From the NCBI GenBank assembly GCA_963779845.1, contig CAVZZV010000005.1, positions 434,001 through 498,000 of the forward strand: 64,000 nucleotides of DNA, in the 5' to 3' direction. Positions 43,640-52,414 of this stretch are shown in pieces (the stretch's first letter is position 1; each line of letters starts with the position of its first letter). The stretch is from CAVZZV01 sp963779845. Lineage in GTDB: Bacteria; Bacteroidota; Bacteroidia; Bacteroidales; GCA-2748055. Below the pieces are notes generated by a model. That model was not told where the DNA came from. It made no database searches and saw nothing but the letters and a program-made list of their open reading frames with translations. The translations under genes were made by a program, and so were the position numbers.

Positions 43640-45214
43640 ATGAAAAAAATTAAACTTTTATTAGTAATAATCATCGGAACTTTTTTTACTATTAGTGCTC
43701 AAATAGATACGCTTGCCATTTATAATCTGACAGATGGTGGTGGTGATCCTGTTATTAAAGCACCAGTTATTAAAGTCGTCGATCTTGGTTTTTCCGATTA
43801 TACCCGGGTTGGCGTTATCCCTTCATCCGGTTCCGGTTTTTTTGTTTCGAAAGGTTTTCCTTTTGGAGATGCCGATTATGATACCAGTTTGTATCATACC
43901 TTTGTGGTTACTCCAGAGAATGGTTCAACATTATACATTAAAAAGTTTAGTATGAACCATAAGCGTAGCGGAAATAATCCAAATCCGGGCAATATCGTTA
44001 ATTTCAAATGTGAAGTTTCTTTCAATGATACTGTATATGTTTTTGGTACAGGTACTACGATCAATTCAACGGCATGGTTTTATGCTGATAATTTAAAAAT
44101 CATTTCCAGCGGACCAGTTACCTTTAAATTATATGCTAAAGATTTATTTGATGATTCACAAAGTTGGATGCAAAGGTGGGTATCTTTAATTGGCGCGGTG
44201 GCTCCTGAGGGAACCGACATTGAAGATATTACAGGACCTCTGGAACCAACTTATCTGGAAGTAGCACGCGATTATATTAATCCTCTAACTTTCTACAAAC
44301 TTAATGCAGTAGGCGAACTGGCTGCTCCACTTATAAATGATATGTCTGGCTTGCCCTTAAATTATACTTTCATTGTGAGTAATGAAGTTGATTTAACAAA
44401 TGTAAGCTTCGATTTTATTCTTCCGGCTGGCACTACAATTGAATCAGCCATGCCAACAGATTTTTCAACTGTTTCAAAACAAAGTGTCGTGCTTAACTCT
44501 TCCTGGGGGACACGTAAGGCATATATTACAGTAAAAAAAATAAAGCCTGCTCCGAATGATGTGGATATAAAATTTGATATTACAAACAATACCAATTCCT
44601 GGACTGATGCCACAGAAGGTTGGATTGCCAACGGTATTTCCGAAACAGTGTCTTCAAATGCCCGGTTTGCAAGTGAAAAATCAGCTTTAGTTGTTGCATG
44701 GGCAAATGTAATGAATCAGTTATCTTTTGATATTTCTACGGAAACATCGGGATTTACTGGTATGTTTACTGTTGAATCATCGGGCGATGCTATCACATGG
44801 GACTTTGTAGCTCATTTTAATGGTTGTAATAATATTTCTTCCAGTGCTACAAGGTTAGTGACCTGGTTACCTGAAAACGCAAGATATGCGCGTTTTGTAT
44901 ATAATTGCCGAAACGGAAGTCAGACAGTTAATATAAATAATATCCAGACGATTTCATTCCCCGCTTCCCTTGCGAACACTCAACAGGCTGAAGAATTATT
45001 TTTTTATCCAAATCCGGCTCATTCTCAAATTGCAATAAGTGAAGCAAATTCATTGAAAGAATTATCATTCTATTCAATAAGTGGCGTACTCGTAAAGAGA
45101 ATAACTAAGGTTAGTTCAGTGTTGAATGTGGATGATCTGAAACCCGGTATGTACTTAATTAAATCAGTTTTTTCAACGGGTGCTGGTTCAGTTTCACAAA
45201 TAATAATTCAATAG
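43640..45214 (+). CDS. exported protein with type IX secretion C-terminal domain
   Basis: A 524-residue protein with a signal peptide (ending TISAQ, residue 21) and several beta-rich domains. It closes with a C-terminal T9SS sorting domain of about 75 residues: LFFYPNPAHSQIAIS, LKELSFYSISGVLVKRI, LKPGMYLIKSVFSTG. That domain directs export through the type IX system and attachment to the cell surface. The middle part carries no recognisable catalytic motif. It lies 43 bases before a secreted metallophosphatase gene. Confidence 0.88.
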   Translation: MKKIKLLLVIIIGTFFTISAQIDTLAIYNLTDGGGDPVIKAPVIKVVDLGFSDYTRVGVIPSSGSGFFVSKGFPFGDADYDTSLYHTFVVTPENGSTLYIKKFSMNHKRSGNNPNPGNIVNFKCEVSFNDTVYVFGTGTTINSTAWFYADNLKIISSGPVTFKLYAKDLFDDSQSWMQRWVSLIGAVAPEGTDIEDITGPLEPTYLEVARDYINPLTFYKLNAVGELAAPLINDMSGLPLNYTFIVSNEVDLTNVSFDFILPAGTTIESAMPTDFSTVSKQSVVLNSSWGTRKAYITVKKIKPAPNDVDIKFDITNNTNSWTDATEGWIANGISETVSSNARFASEKSALVVAWANVMNQLSFDISTETSGFTGMFTVESSGDAITWDFVAHFNGCNNISSSATRLVTWLPENARYARFVYNCRNGSQTVNINNIQTISFPASLANTQQAEELFFYPNPAHSQIAISEANSLKELSFYSISGVLVKRITKVSSVLNVDDLKPGMYLIKSVFSTGAGSVSQIIIQ

Positions 45215-45257
45215 TTATTCCTTAAATTTGTATTAAACCATTAAAAATCAAATATCG

Positions 45258-46355
45258 ATGAAAAAATTCAGTTCCTATATATTATTTTTTGCGCTCCTTT
45301 TCTGTGTATATCCATTGAGTGCACAATCGAGCAGTTTCATCTTATTAGGGGATGTCCATTATGATCAAATGGAGGACCACGACTTCGAATGGGTAAATTC
45401 AAAATATCCGAATGATTTGAGCCAAATAGAAGGTTATGTGGCTAATACAAGTGCCAATTGGGATGATTTTATGAAACACTTGTCTTATATAGTCAAAACA
45501 AATACACCGGAAGTCAAAGCCCTGATCCAGGTGGGCGATCTTTCTGAAGGTTTGGCCGGTGATACAAAAGCGGATCAAATGGCAAAAAATGTTATGGATG
45601 CAATTGACAAATCAGGTCTTGGAGTTCCATGGCTAATTGCAAAAGGGAATCATGATATAACATCGGGGACTCCTGCAAAATCTGCGTTTACAAATAATTA
45701 TATTCCAATGTTTCGAAAACAAACAGGTAATAATTCAATTAATTCTGCGAACTATTCCTATATGGTTGGCAATATAGAGTTTTTTGTTTGTGACTATTAC
45801 AACCGCAGTTCATCAGATCCGATTGCATGGCTCGACGCAGCAGCTAAAGCTTCAACAGCTGCATATAAGTTTGCTATTTTTCATCAACCTGTTATTCCTG
45901 TCACCGAACGTTGCTGGCACATGTATGCCACTGACAACTCAAACAGACAGCGACTTTTGCAAGTTATGGCAACAAATAAATTAATTGCCTTAGTAGGTCA
46001 TCTTCATCGTTACTCAGTTGTTCGCCGCACAACGGAATGGGGACCTATTGTCCAGATCATGGCAACCAGTGTTATCAGTAACCGGAACGATGTTACTACC
46101 AGCAATATGATCACGGAGTATGGACCTTCTATTGCATCTAATCTGCCTACTTATAGTCCTGAAACCCTGGATGCTCGTATAGCAATGCTTACCGCAGAAC
46201 AAGCTTATGTAACATTTTATAAACAATGCACATTGCATGGATTTGGAGTTCTGGATATTGATGAGATAACCTCCAAAATGAAATTTGAATATTACGGCGG
46301 ATTCAGTTGTGTGCCTTTTGATACAGTAGATATTTCAGCTTTGACAGCTGATTAA
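45258..46355 (+). CDS. secreted calcineurin-like metallophosphoesterase
   Basis: A 365-residue protein with a signal peptide (ending LSAQ) and the metallophosphoesterase signature: LLGDVHYD (GDxH), VGDLSEG (GDxx), AKGNHD (GNHD), FHQPV and GHLHRY (GHxH). The family hydrolyses phosphate esters at a binuclear metal centre. With the adjacent surface-exported protein and the sugar permease/kinase, it is part of a small extracellular nutrient-scavenging set. Confidence 0.93.
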   Translation: MKKFSSYILFFALLFCVYPLSAQSSSFILLGDVHYDQMEDHDFEWVNSKYPNDLSQIEGYVANTSANWDDFMKHLSYIVKTNTPEVKALIQVGDLSEGLAGDTKADQMAKNVMDAIDKSGLGVPWLIAKGNHDITSGTPAKSAFTNNYIPMFRKQTGNNSINSANYSYMVGNIEFFVCDYYNRSSSDPIAWLDAAAKASTAAYKFAIFHQPVIPVTERCWHMYATDNSNRQRLLQVMATNKLIALVGHLHRYSVVRRTTEWGPIVQIMATSVISNRNDVTTSNMITEYGPSIASNLPTYSPETLDARIAMLTAEQAYVTFYKQCTLHGFGVLDIDEITSKMKFEYYGGFSCVPFDTVDISALTAD

Positions 46356-46514
46356 TAGTTACGCTAAGGATGGAACCCTTTTCATCATCCAGGTCAATCC
46401 GGTTTACATGGATTTATTGGTATCTTTCTGTCCTTACGAAAACGAACAATTAGATATTCCGATTTGAATATTAATTTAAAGGTAAATCAGTTTTTCGTAT
46501 AGCTTTTTAAACTC
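46356..46514. other. intergenic region
   Basis: Contains only a short frame coding MDLLVSFCPYENEQLDIP, which lacks context, and nothing else recognisable. Confidence 0.25.
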
Positions 46515-46607
46515 TATCGCGACATTGCGACAACCATAATGTCGCGATAAGTTTGTTAAGCTCTTTGAATATTCAATCGCGACATATTAAAATCTTTATG
46601 TCGCAAT
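46515..46607. repeat. two TATCGCGACAT palindromes
   Basis: TATCGCGACAT (46515-46525) pairs with ATGTCGCGATA (46539-46549), and ATCGCGACATA (46576-46586) pairs with TATGTCGCAAT (46597-46607, one mismatch). The same 10-base core is therefore used four times in two hairpins. They lie about 50 bases before a repressor remnant and may be its old operators. Confidence 0.7.
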
Positions 46608-46660
46608 AAGCTCATAATAAGTTCCGGTCCAGCTCCTTTTGTCATAGTTCCCAAATTTAA

Positions 46661-46996
46661 TCAGACCTAATTTGTTTTTCAAATTATGTCCAGGTATTTT
46701 GGGGGTTAAGACAATTGATCAAAAATTTTAATGTTAATCCAACATTTCTCTACACCGGCCAGGGACCAATGTTCCTTGCAGAAAAGGAAGAAATTGAGGA
46801 ATTAAGGGAAGAAATAACCCAATTAGAGCAGGATAAGAATGAGATCCTGAAAAAATCCCTTGAGCTGGCAGAGATGGTAAAAGTTCTTGAGAAGCGAAAT
46901 GGTGATTTGATTGATATGACTTCCCTGGCGTTGAAGAATTATAAGGAAGAGCAAAAGAAGAAAAAAGAAACCAGCAGACAACAAATGTTAAGTTAA
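46661..46996 (+). pseudogene. remnant of an XRE-type helix-turn-helix regulator (C-terminal part)
   Basis: The segment LRQLIKNFNVNPTFLYTGQGPMFL matches the end of the DNA-binding domain of Bacteroidota XRE regulators, which commonly reads xxxNPxWLLTGxGxMF. A coiled coil follows (EEIEELREEITQLEQDKNEI) as in those regulators. The helix-turn-helix itself is missing; the frame begins after a stop at 46658 and no normal start exists. The palindromes upstream look like the operators of the former intact gene. It may be translated from the internal TTG at 46715, but could not bind DNA. Confidence 0.65.
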
Positions 46997-47107
46997 TTTG
47001 GACATGAAATAAAGTAATTTGTTACTTTGATTATAGGCATTAATTTACCCATGTGTAAGTAATTACTCTTCAAAACTTGCCCCAAACGCCCCAAAATCTG
47101 CCCCACA

Positions 47108-47139
47108 ACAAAAAAGACCCCGCATCAAATGCGAGGTCT
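47108..47139 (-). terminator. Rho-independent terminator of tRNA-Cys
   Basis: On the minus strand, AGACCTCGCAT and ATGCGGGGTCT form a stem with one mismatch around a TTG loop, followed by T6. It lies 11 bases after the 3' end of tRNA-Cys. Confidence 0.85.
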
Positions 47140-47150
47140 GTAAGGGATTG

Positions 47151-47221
47151 AGGTCGGTAGCGGATTCGAACCGCTGTAACTGGTTTTGCAGACCAGCGCC
47201 TAGCCACTCGGCAAACCGACC
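47151..47221 (-). tRNA. tRNA-Cys (anticodon GCA)
   Basis: On the minus strand the acceptor GGTCGGT/ACCGACC, anticodon arm CTGGT-CTGCAAA-ACCAG with GCA, and T-arm AGCGG-TTCGAAT-CCGCT are all intact. The discriminator base is U, as required for tRNA-Cys. A damaged second copy lies upstream (47344-47407). Confidence 0.95.
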
Positions 47222-47343
47222 GTATGCTCCGAAGCTCAAATGAGCTAAGCAGCGCCGTGTAATTATGATCAATATCTCTCCCAAGAACGCGGTTCTTCTC
47301 CCCTGCGGATTACTCCCGGCTTTCGCCGCTCGTGAGCTCCCTT

Positions 47344-47407
47344 CGGTCGGTTCGAACCGCTGTAACTGGTTTTGCAGACCAGCGCCTAGCCACTCGGCAA
47401 ACCGACC
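47344..47407 (-). pseudogene. pseudo-tRNA-Cys with 7-base deletion in the T-stem
   Basis: Identical to tRNA-Cys from the 5' end through the T-loop, but TCCGCTA, the 3' strand of the T-stem and its next base, is missing, so GGTTCGAA runs straight into CCGACC. The T-arm cannot fold. It is 64 instead of 71 bases long and lies 122 bases upstream of the intact gene. Confidence 0.88.
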
Positions 47408-47497
47408 TATTATTTTTCCGAAGGCAAAGATAAGAATATTCTCTCTTTAACAAATAAAAAACCTTATCTTCAAACCCTGAACCATTCCCCAAAGCGC

Positions 47498-48307
47498 ATG
47501 ATATTTTTTTCAGGCTTTGAGTTAAGCTATCTGTTTCTGCCTTTAATCGGTCTGATTGTCGGATTTATGTCTTCCTCTATGGGTAGTGGCGGAGGACTTT
47601 TCTTTCCGGTTATCCTTATCCTGGTATACGGGATCCCCCCTCATATTGCTGTGGCAAGCTCACTGGCAGCAGGACTACCTATATCCATCGCAGGTTCCGC
47701 GGCGCATTACAGAAAAGGTACCATTAACCTTCGGATTGCCTACCGCTTTGGAGTGGCCGGGATTATTGGGGCCCTGGTAGGTGTTGCCACTATAAGCCTG
47801 CTGGATTCCGGAGCCCTGAAAATCATGTTTGGAATTTATTCCTTTCTGCTTGCCATCCTGATATGGCATAAAAAAGGAAAAGAGTCTTTGAAGGAGGTAA
47901 AGGGAAGCCGGACAAATAAAATCTATAGGAATCCTAAGGTGAAAGCCGTTATTTTCGGATTTGCCGGGGGTTTTATCAGCGGGGTTTTCGGTACCAGCGG
48001 GGCTGCACCTGTTTTTGCCGGATTACTCATCCTTGGAATCCCCTTTCTGAAGGCTATCGGAACTTCGATGCTCGTCGTTTTACTGAATACTCTTTCCGCC
48101 CTCGCAGGGCATTTTGTGGTGGGAAAGATTGACTTGAGCATTGTATTGATGCTTTCAGCAGGATCAGTGGCGGGTGCAGTGGCAGGCCCCCATTTTCTGG
48201 TCAAAACCTATAGAGACCATTGGGAAAAATCTCTGCGGCGACTCTTTTCTTTCATTATTGCTGCCATAGGCATCATCATGATAATTTCGGCGCTAACCAA
48301 CTCCTGA
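47498..48307 (+). CDS. TauE/SafE family sulfite/organosulfonate exporter
   Basis: A 269-residue membrane protein with eight predicted helices and the TauE/SafE repeats: LIGLIVGFMSSSMGSGGGLFFPV in the first half and FAGGFISGVFGTSGAAPVFAGL in the second. Family members move sulfite, sulfoacetate and other anions. This could be linked to the sulfur island at 22-34 kb, but the distance leaves that open. It is followed after seven bases by a CdsA-like gene. Confidence 0.9.
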   Translation: MIFFSGFELSYLFLPLIGLIVGFMSSSMGSGGGLFFPVILILVYGIPPHIAVASSLAAGLPISIAGSAAHYRKGTINLRIAYRFGVAGIIGALVGVATISLLDSGALKIMFGIYSFLLAILIWHKKGKESLKEVKGSRTNKIYRNPKVKAVIFGFAGGFISGVFGTSGAAPVFAGLLILGIPFLKAIGTSMLVVLLNTLSALAGHFVVGKIDLSIVLMLSAGSVAGAVAGPHFLVKTYRDHWEKSLRRLFSFIIAAIGIIMIISALTNS

Positions 48308-48314
48308 TGCATTT

Positions 48315-49061
48315 ATGATAGGAACAATTTATCTCATTATACTGATTTATATTTTTCTGGGGGGCCTGGGAATTTTCTTTATAAACAAGAAAAAGACAAG
48401 GGAAGATGCCCGGAAAAACACCATCAAAACCATCAGTTATTTTATTATCATTCACACGCTGTTCATAAGCATCGCAATCCTGCCGGAAACTTTCTTTTTT
48501 ATCGCTCTTCTGATTGTCTTCGCCGGCTTTGCCGAAATTGTAAATTTATTCGGAAAAAAGCCCCGGAACACTCTGTTTTTCATTATTTCAATCCTGATCT
48601 ACCTGTTTTTTGCCGGCTCTTTTGCCTGCTTCAGCCGGATGGATAAGGAGATGATCCTTTTTACCTTTTTAATCCTCTCTATTTTCGATGCCTTCAGCCA
48701 GATCAGCGGACAGTTGACGGGACGAAGAAAGTTGATACCGGCAGTAAGTCCGGGGAAAACAGTAGAAGGTTTAATCGGAGGGTCATTCATCGCCCTTTTT
48801 AGTGCCCTATTACTCAAAAACCTTATCTCCTTTCCTGCAGTACATACGATGCTACTTGCCCTGGCCATAATTTTCTTCGCATTTTCGGGGGATATTGCCT
48901 GCTCATATTACAAAAGAAGGTTTGGGGTAAAGGATTTTAGTCACTGGTTACCCGGACAGGGAGGATTCCTCGACCGCTTCGACAGCTTTATCGCCGCCGG
49001 AGGGTTTATGGGAGTTCTGCATCTGGTTTCGGAAATTTTCAATAATTTTGGGTTTTTGTAA
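48315..49061 (+). CDS. phosphatidate cytidylyltransferase family protein
   Basis: A 248-residue membrane protein with about eight helices. The CdsA C-terminal signature is present in a variant form: KLIPAVSPGKTVEG, then FSGDIACSYYKRRFGVKDFS and LPGQGGFLDRFDS (consensus SxxGDxxxSxxKRxxxxKD...PGHGGxxDRxD). It makes CDP-diacylglycerol or a related CDP-lipid from CTP. Two more lipid genes follow, a SEC59/DGK-like kinase and a CDP-alcohol transferase, forming a small pathway. The H-to-Q change in PGQGG is unusual. Confidence 0.88.
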   Translation: MIGTIYLIILIYIFLGGLGIFFINKKKTREDARKNTIKTISYFIIIHTLFISIAILPETFFFIALLIVFAGFAEIVNLFGKKPRNTLFFIISILIYLFFAGSFACFSRMDKEMILFTFLILSIFDAFSQISGQLTGRRKLIPAVSPGKTVEGLIGGSFIALFSALLLKNLISFPAVHTMLLALAIIFFAFSGDIACSYYKRRFGVKDFSHWLPGQGGFLDRFDSFIAAGGFMGVLHLVSEIFNNFGFL

Positions 49062-49204
49062 CAAAAAAATCACAGGAAGTCCTTCCCATTCCTATTAATA
49101 TGAAGCCTTAAAAGGCTGCAGACTCAAAACAGGATCAAACTTTTTTCATGAAACAGGGTTATAATCTTCAACACCAGGTAACTATTAACAAACCTTAAAG
49201 ATAC

Positions 49205-49885
49205 GTGGCAAAACAAATTGCACTAACCCTCATTTACCTCTTTGGATTACTGGCCCTACTTATTTTCAATGAACTTGTTTACCGGCGCTTAAACCTTAAA
49301 GGGGAAATTACCCGAAAATTCGCTCATTTTACGGCGACCCTTTCCACCATAACCTTCCCCTATCTATTTACAGATCATTGGTATGTACTGGCGCTGGCCC
49401 TCTTTTTCTTCCTGGTCCTCCTGCTGAGCCGGCATAATACCTACCTGAAATCCATACACGACATAGACCGGATTTCAATGGGAAGTTACCTTCTTCCTGT
49501 TTCCATTTATCTTACATTTCTTATATCCTTTAAGCTGAACGACCCTTTTCTTTTTATTCTTCCCATGCTCATCCTGGCGATTTGTGATCCGGTTGCAGGA
49601 ATCCTTGGCATCAACCTTCAGCAATACAATCACAGGATTAGAATATTTAAATGGAAACTTAAAAAAACCTGGCTCGGATCCCTCTCCTTTTTTGTATTCT
49701 GCCTGTTGATCAGTGTTCTTGCTTTGTACTTCCATTATAATGAACTCGACGCTGCGAATTTCGGGCTCTCCGTGCTTATTGCAGTGACAGGTACACTCGC
49801 AGAGATGTTCAGCTATAAAGGGAGTGATAATTTGTTTATTCCACTGAGCGTTCTGGCTGTACTGCTTATCTTTCATCCGCTATAA
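49205..49885 (+). CDS. SEC59/DGK1/VTE5 family CTP-dependent lipid kinase
   Basis: A 226-residue membrane protein with seven predicted helices, starting at GTG 49205. The family hallmark RKFAHF (about residue 35) and the conserved DPVAG segment (ICDPVAGILG) identify the dolichol/phytol kinase and CTP-dependent diacylglycerol kinase group. It phosphorylates a lipid alcohol using CTP. With the CdsA-like and CDP-alcohol phosphotransferase genes on either side, it fits a salvage or modified phospholipid pathway. Confidence 0.82.
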   Translation: MAKQIALTLIYLFGLLALLIFNELVYRRLNLKGEITRKFAHFTATLSTITFPYLFTDHWYVLALALFFFLVLLLSRHNTYLKSIHDIDRISMGSYLLPVSIYLTFLISFKLNDPFLFILPMLILAICDPVAGILGINLQQYNHRIRIFKWKLKKTWLGSLSFFVFCLLISVLALYFHYNELDAANFGLSVLIAVTGTLAEMFSYKGSDNLFIPLSVLAVLLIFHPL

Positions 49886-50017
49886 AAAACGGCCGGAAGG
49901 AGGCATTCCATCTATCGGGGAGCAGCTCCGGAAGACCAGGGCAAGGGAATTGGATAAGTTCTAAACTCAGTCAATCAGTGAGTAATAAAATATTATGGAT
50001 CAGTAAACAGGATTAAA

Positions 50018-50614
50018 ATGAGAATTCAATTCAGAGGCGAAAATATTTTAAATGTACCCAATGCCATAAGCCTTTACAGGTTGCTGATGTTCCCGGTTAT
50101 TTTGACTATTGGAATTCTTGGCTATGAAAGAGGGTTTGTAATTTTATTTTGTATAAATCTCCTAACCGATATCGTGGATGGATTTATTGCGAGAAATTTC
50201 CATATGCAAACAAATTTTGGAGCTACACTGGACAATCTCGCTGACATTGGCACCTATATCCTTGCTATTTTTGGCCTCTTTGCTTTTAAATGGGCAGAAG
50301 TGAAACCCTATTCCTGGCTGCTCTTTCTTTTTTTATCTCTCTTTGTCCTGAGCTATGGCGTAGCCTTTCTTCGATTCGGCAAAGTTCCCGGACTTCATCT
50401 TTATTCGGCGGTAATCGCAGGTTATCTTCAGGGGGCATTCTTCTTTGCCCTTTTCGCCTTTGGGTTTTGGCTTTGGTTCTATTATCTTGCTGTGGGTTGG
50501 GGAGTTATTGCCTATACCGAGAAAATCATCCTTCTCCTTCGTATTCCGGGAATAAAGTCGGGACTAAAGGGGTTATACTGGTATGAGAAATCACGCCGGG
50601 AAAATCCCTCTTAA
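50018..50614 (+). CDS. CDP-alcohol phosphatidyltransferase family protein
   Basis: A 198-residue membrane protein with five or six helices and the active-site motif DGxxARxxxxxxxxGxxxDxxxD: VDGFIARNFHMQTNFGATLD, then NLAD. The family joins a CDP-linked lipid to an alcohol such as glycerol phosphate, serine or inositol. The first helix begins NVPNAISLYRLLMFPVIL as in PgsA-like proteins. The acceptor alcohol is unknown. It completes the three-gene lipid cluster. Confidence 0.92.
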   Translation: MRIQFRGENILNVPNAISLYRLLMFPVILTIGILGYERGFVILFCINLLTDIVDGFIARNFHMQTNFGATLDNLADIGTYILAIFGLFAFKWAEVKPYSWLLFLFLSLFVLSYGVAFLRFGKVPGLHLYSAVIAGYLQGAFFFALFAFGFWLWFYYLAVGWGVIAYTEKIILLLRIPGIKSGLKGLYWYEKSRRENPS

Positions 50615-50764
50615 CCTGATCAGTTGGGTGGATTCATTCCAGGATGAAGCAGGGAGAAAGAAGGGCAAAAACCAGAAAATCAGTATTTCCTTCTGACAAA
50701 ATCGGAATTCGGAATATTGTGGTGCAGAAATGATCCTGACATTCTATTGGGGATACCTTCGTTT

Positions 50765-52384
50765 TCAGTTTTCCCCAAAATTTATTTCATCAAGATTTTC
50801 TTTAAATCTCATCAATATTTTTGCCGGGTATACCGTGCTGTTGAGCCAACGGTTCATGGGATACTTTGTAAAGAATGTAGGATAATCACCCTCATTTTCC
50901 CGCTGCACTATCGTGAAGGCATTGGCGATAGACTTAGCCTTAGCCAGGTACATTTCACTTTTTGTTGCCACATATGCCTGCCAATAGGTTTCCATCATAA
51001 TTCCCGCGGCCCTTCCCACCGGCATCCAAAAAACATATTGTTCCTGGACTGAGGGAGTGATCCAGTTTTCAGAGCTACCCCCTTTTTTATTCTGAAAAGA
51101 GACTTTCACAGGCTGTTCCCAAATGACAAACTGGTCTTCGGAAAAGCGGACCAGCTCTTCAGCCAGCTGGGGTTCTTTTTTATTTTTGAAAAGGTACATA
51201 GCAAGTTCGCATGCCTGTTCACGGCTGAGATTCTGGTATGGCGGACGGACATAAACATCCTCGAACTGGCCTTGCCAATCCCAGGTTACTACGGGGTGAT
51301 CCATGGTCCAGCGGAGGGCCCGTCCGGTAGCTTTCTCAAGTCCCTCAAAATCATAATCATTTTTCAATTTGTCAAAATAATTAATGATCGATGTTGGTAT
51401 CACAATATTTTTAGCTGTTGGTTCGCCGGTTTCATGATTGACAAACTGGTACCAGCTCCCGTTTTCCAATTGCCTATTAAGATAAGTAACTGCAATCTGC
51501 TTTGCGGCTTCCAGATATTTCTCGTCTCCAAGAACATCGTACAAATCCAGGAATGCATTTCCGGCATCCACCCCCATGATGCTAAAACTGTTGATGGGTT
51601 TCAGGTGCTGTTTGGGAGCATTTTCGGCATGTGGCCCGAAATAAGTCGGAACAAAATATTCCCAGGGTGTCCCTTTTTTAAAACGTATTTCCAACATATA
51701 ATCAGCAACTACCCGGGCAAGGCGCAAAGCACGCTCCGCTTCAGAGGTTCCCGGTTTAAGGCGTGCATAGGTGACAGCACCAATTACCAGGGCACTGTAT
51801 ATTTTTGCCGGGTAGCGGTAATTAATATATTCCGGATCGGGTGCCTGATAGGTTAACCAATAAGTTACATAATCTTTATCCATTAACTGCTCCAGTGCCA
51901 GCAAAGCGCTTTGATCGTAAGGCATGACCGGCTCGTGATAGATACCATTGAATGGCGCAGCCCGGTAGAAGCTTTTATCGCCCGCTATGCCCAAAGTGTC
52001 CCCGTCAGCGGAAATCCCCATCACCTTCAATTGGTACATACCGACTGGCATCTCTTCCCATACCGGACTTAAGGGAGCATAAGGCTGTTTGGCTTCAAAC
52101 CGGAATTTTTTTGTGGCCGCTTCAGAAATAACCTCAAAATGATATTTTACTGCTTGATCCATCTTTTTAAAATCGAAAGCAGGGGCATAAATAAACCGGC
52201 GGGCATTTTCATTCCAAAACGGTCTTTTTCCAGGCATTCCCGGCCGTATGGGAACCGAGGATTCCTGCCAGGCTGTTTTACCCAATCGTGTAAGATGTTC
52301 AGGCTGCGCTGTAACCGGATGAAATGGGGTCAGGAAAATGAAGCTAAGCGCAAAAATCTGCAATAAAATTTTTTGTTTGTGCAT
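50765..52384 (-). CDS. secreted protein with helical-toroid (glycosidase-like) domain
   Basis: A 539-residue protein with a signal peptide (ending PVTAQ, residue 26), an N-terminal beta domain (about 55-140) and a long helical region with repeats of alternating helices (YLEAAKQIAVTYLNRQLENGSWYQF, LAEELVRFSEDQF, YLAKAKSIANAFT). That layout resembles alpha/alpha-toroid enzymes such as some glycan lyases, epimerases and hydrolases. I cannot assign a family or catalytic residues. It follows an SGNH hydrolase gene in the same direction, so both probably act on one external substrate. Confidence 0.6.
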   Translation of the reverse strand: MHKQKILLQIFALSFIFLTPFHPVTAQPEHLTRLGKTAWQESSVPIRPGMPGKRPFWNENARRFIYAPAFDFKKMDQAVKYHFEVISEAATKKFRFEAKQPYAPLSPVWEEMPVGMYQLKVMGISADGDTLGIAGDKSFYRAAPFNGIYHEPVMPYDQSALLALEQLMDKDYVTYWLTYQAPDPEYINYRYPAKIYSALVIGAVTYARLKPGTSEAERALRLARVVADYMLEIRFKKGTPWEYFVPTYFGPHAENAPKQHLKPINSFSIMGVDAGNAFLDLYDVLGDEKYLEAAKQIAVTYLNRQLENGSWYQFVNHETGEPTAKNIVIPTSIINYFDKLKNDYDFEGLEKATGRALRWTMDHPVVTWDWQGQFEDVYVRPPYQNLSREQACELAMYLFKNKKEPQLAEELVRFSEDQFVIWEQPVKVSFQNKKGGSSENWITPSVQEQYVFWMPVGRAAGIMMETYWQAYVATKSEMYLAKAKSIANAFTIVQRENEGDYPTFFTKYPMNRWLNSTVYPAKILMRFKENLDEINFGEN

Positions 52385-52414
52385 GAGATAGAATTTATTA
52401 TTTCTGGGTAGATA

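Noticed and set aside
47222..47343. A functional RNA between the two tRNA-Cys copies
   Set aside because: It is GC-rich with short inverted parts, but no stable or known RNA structure could be drawn by eye.
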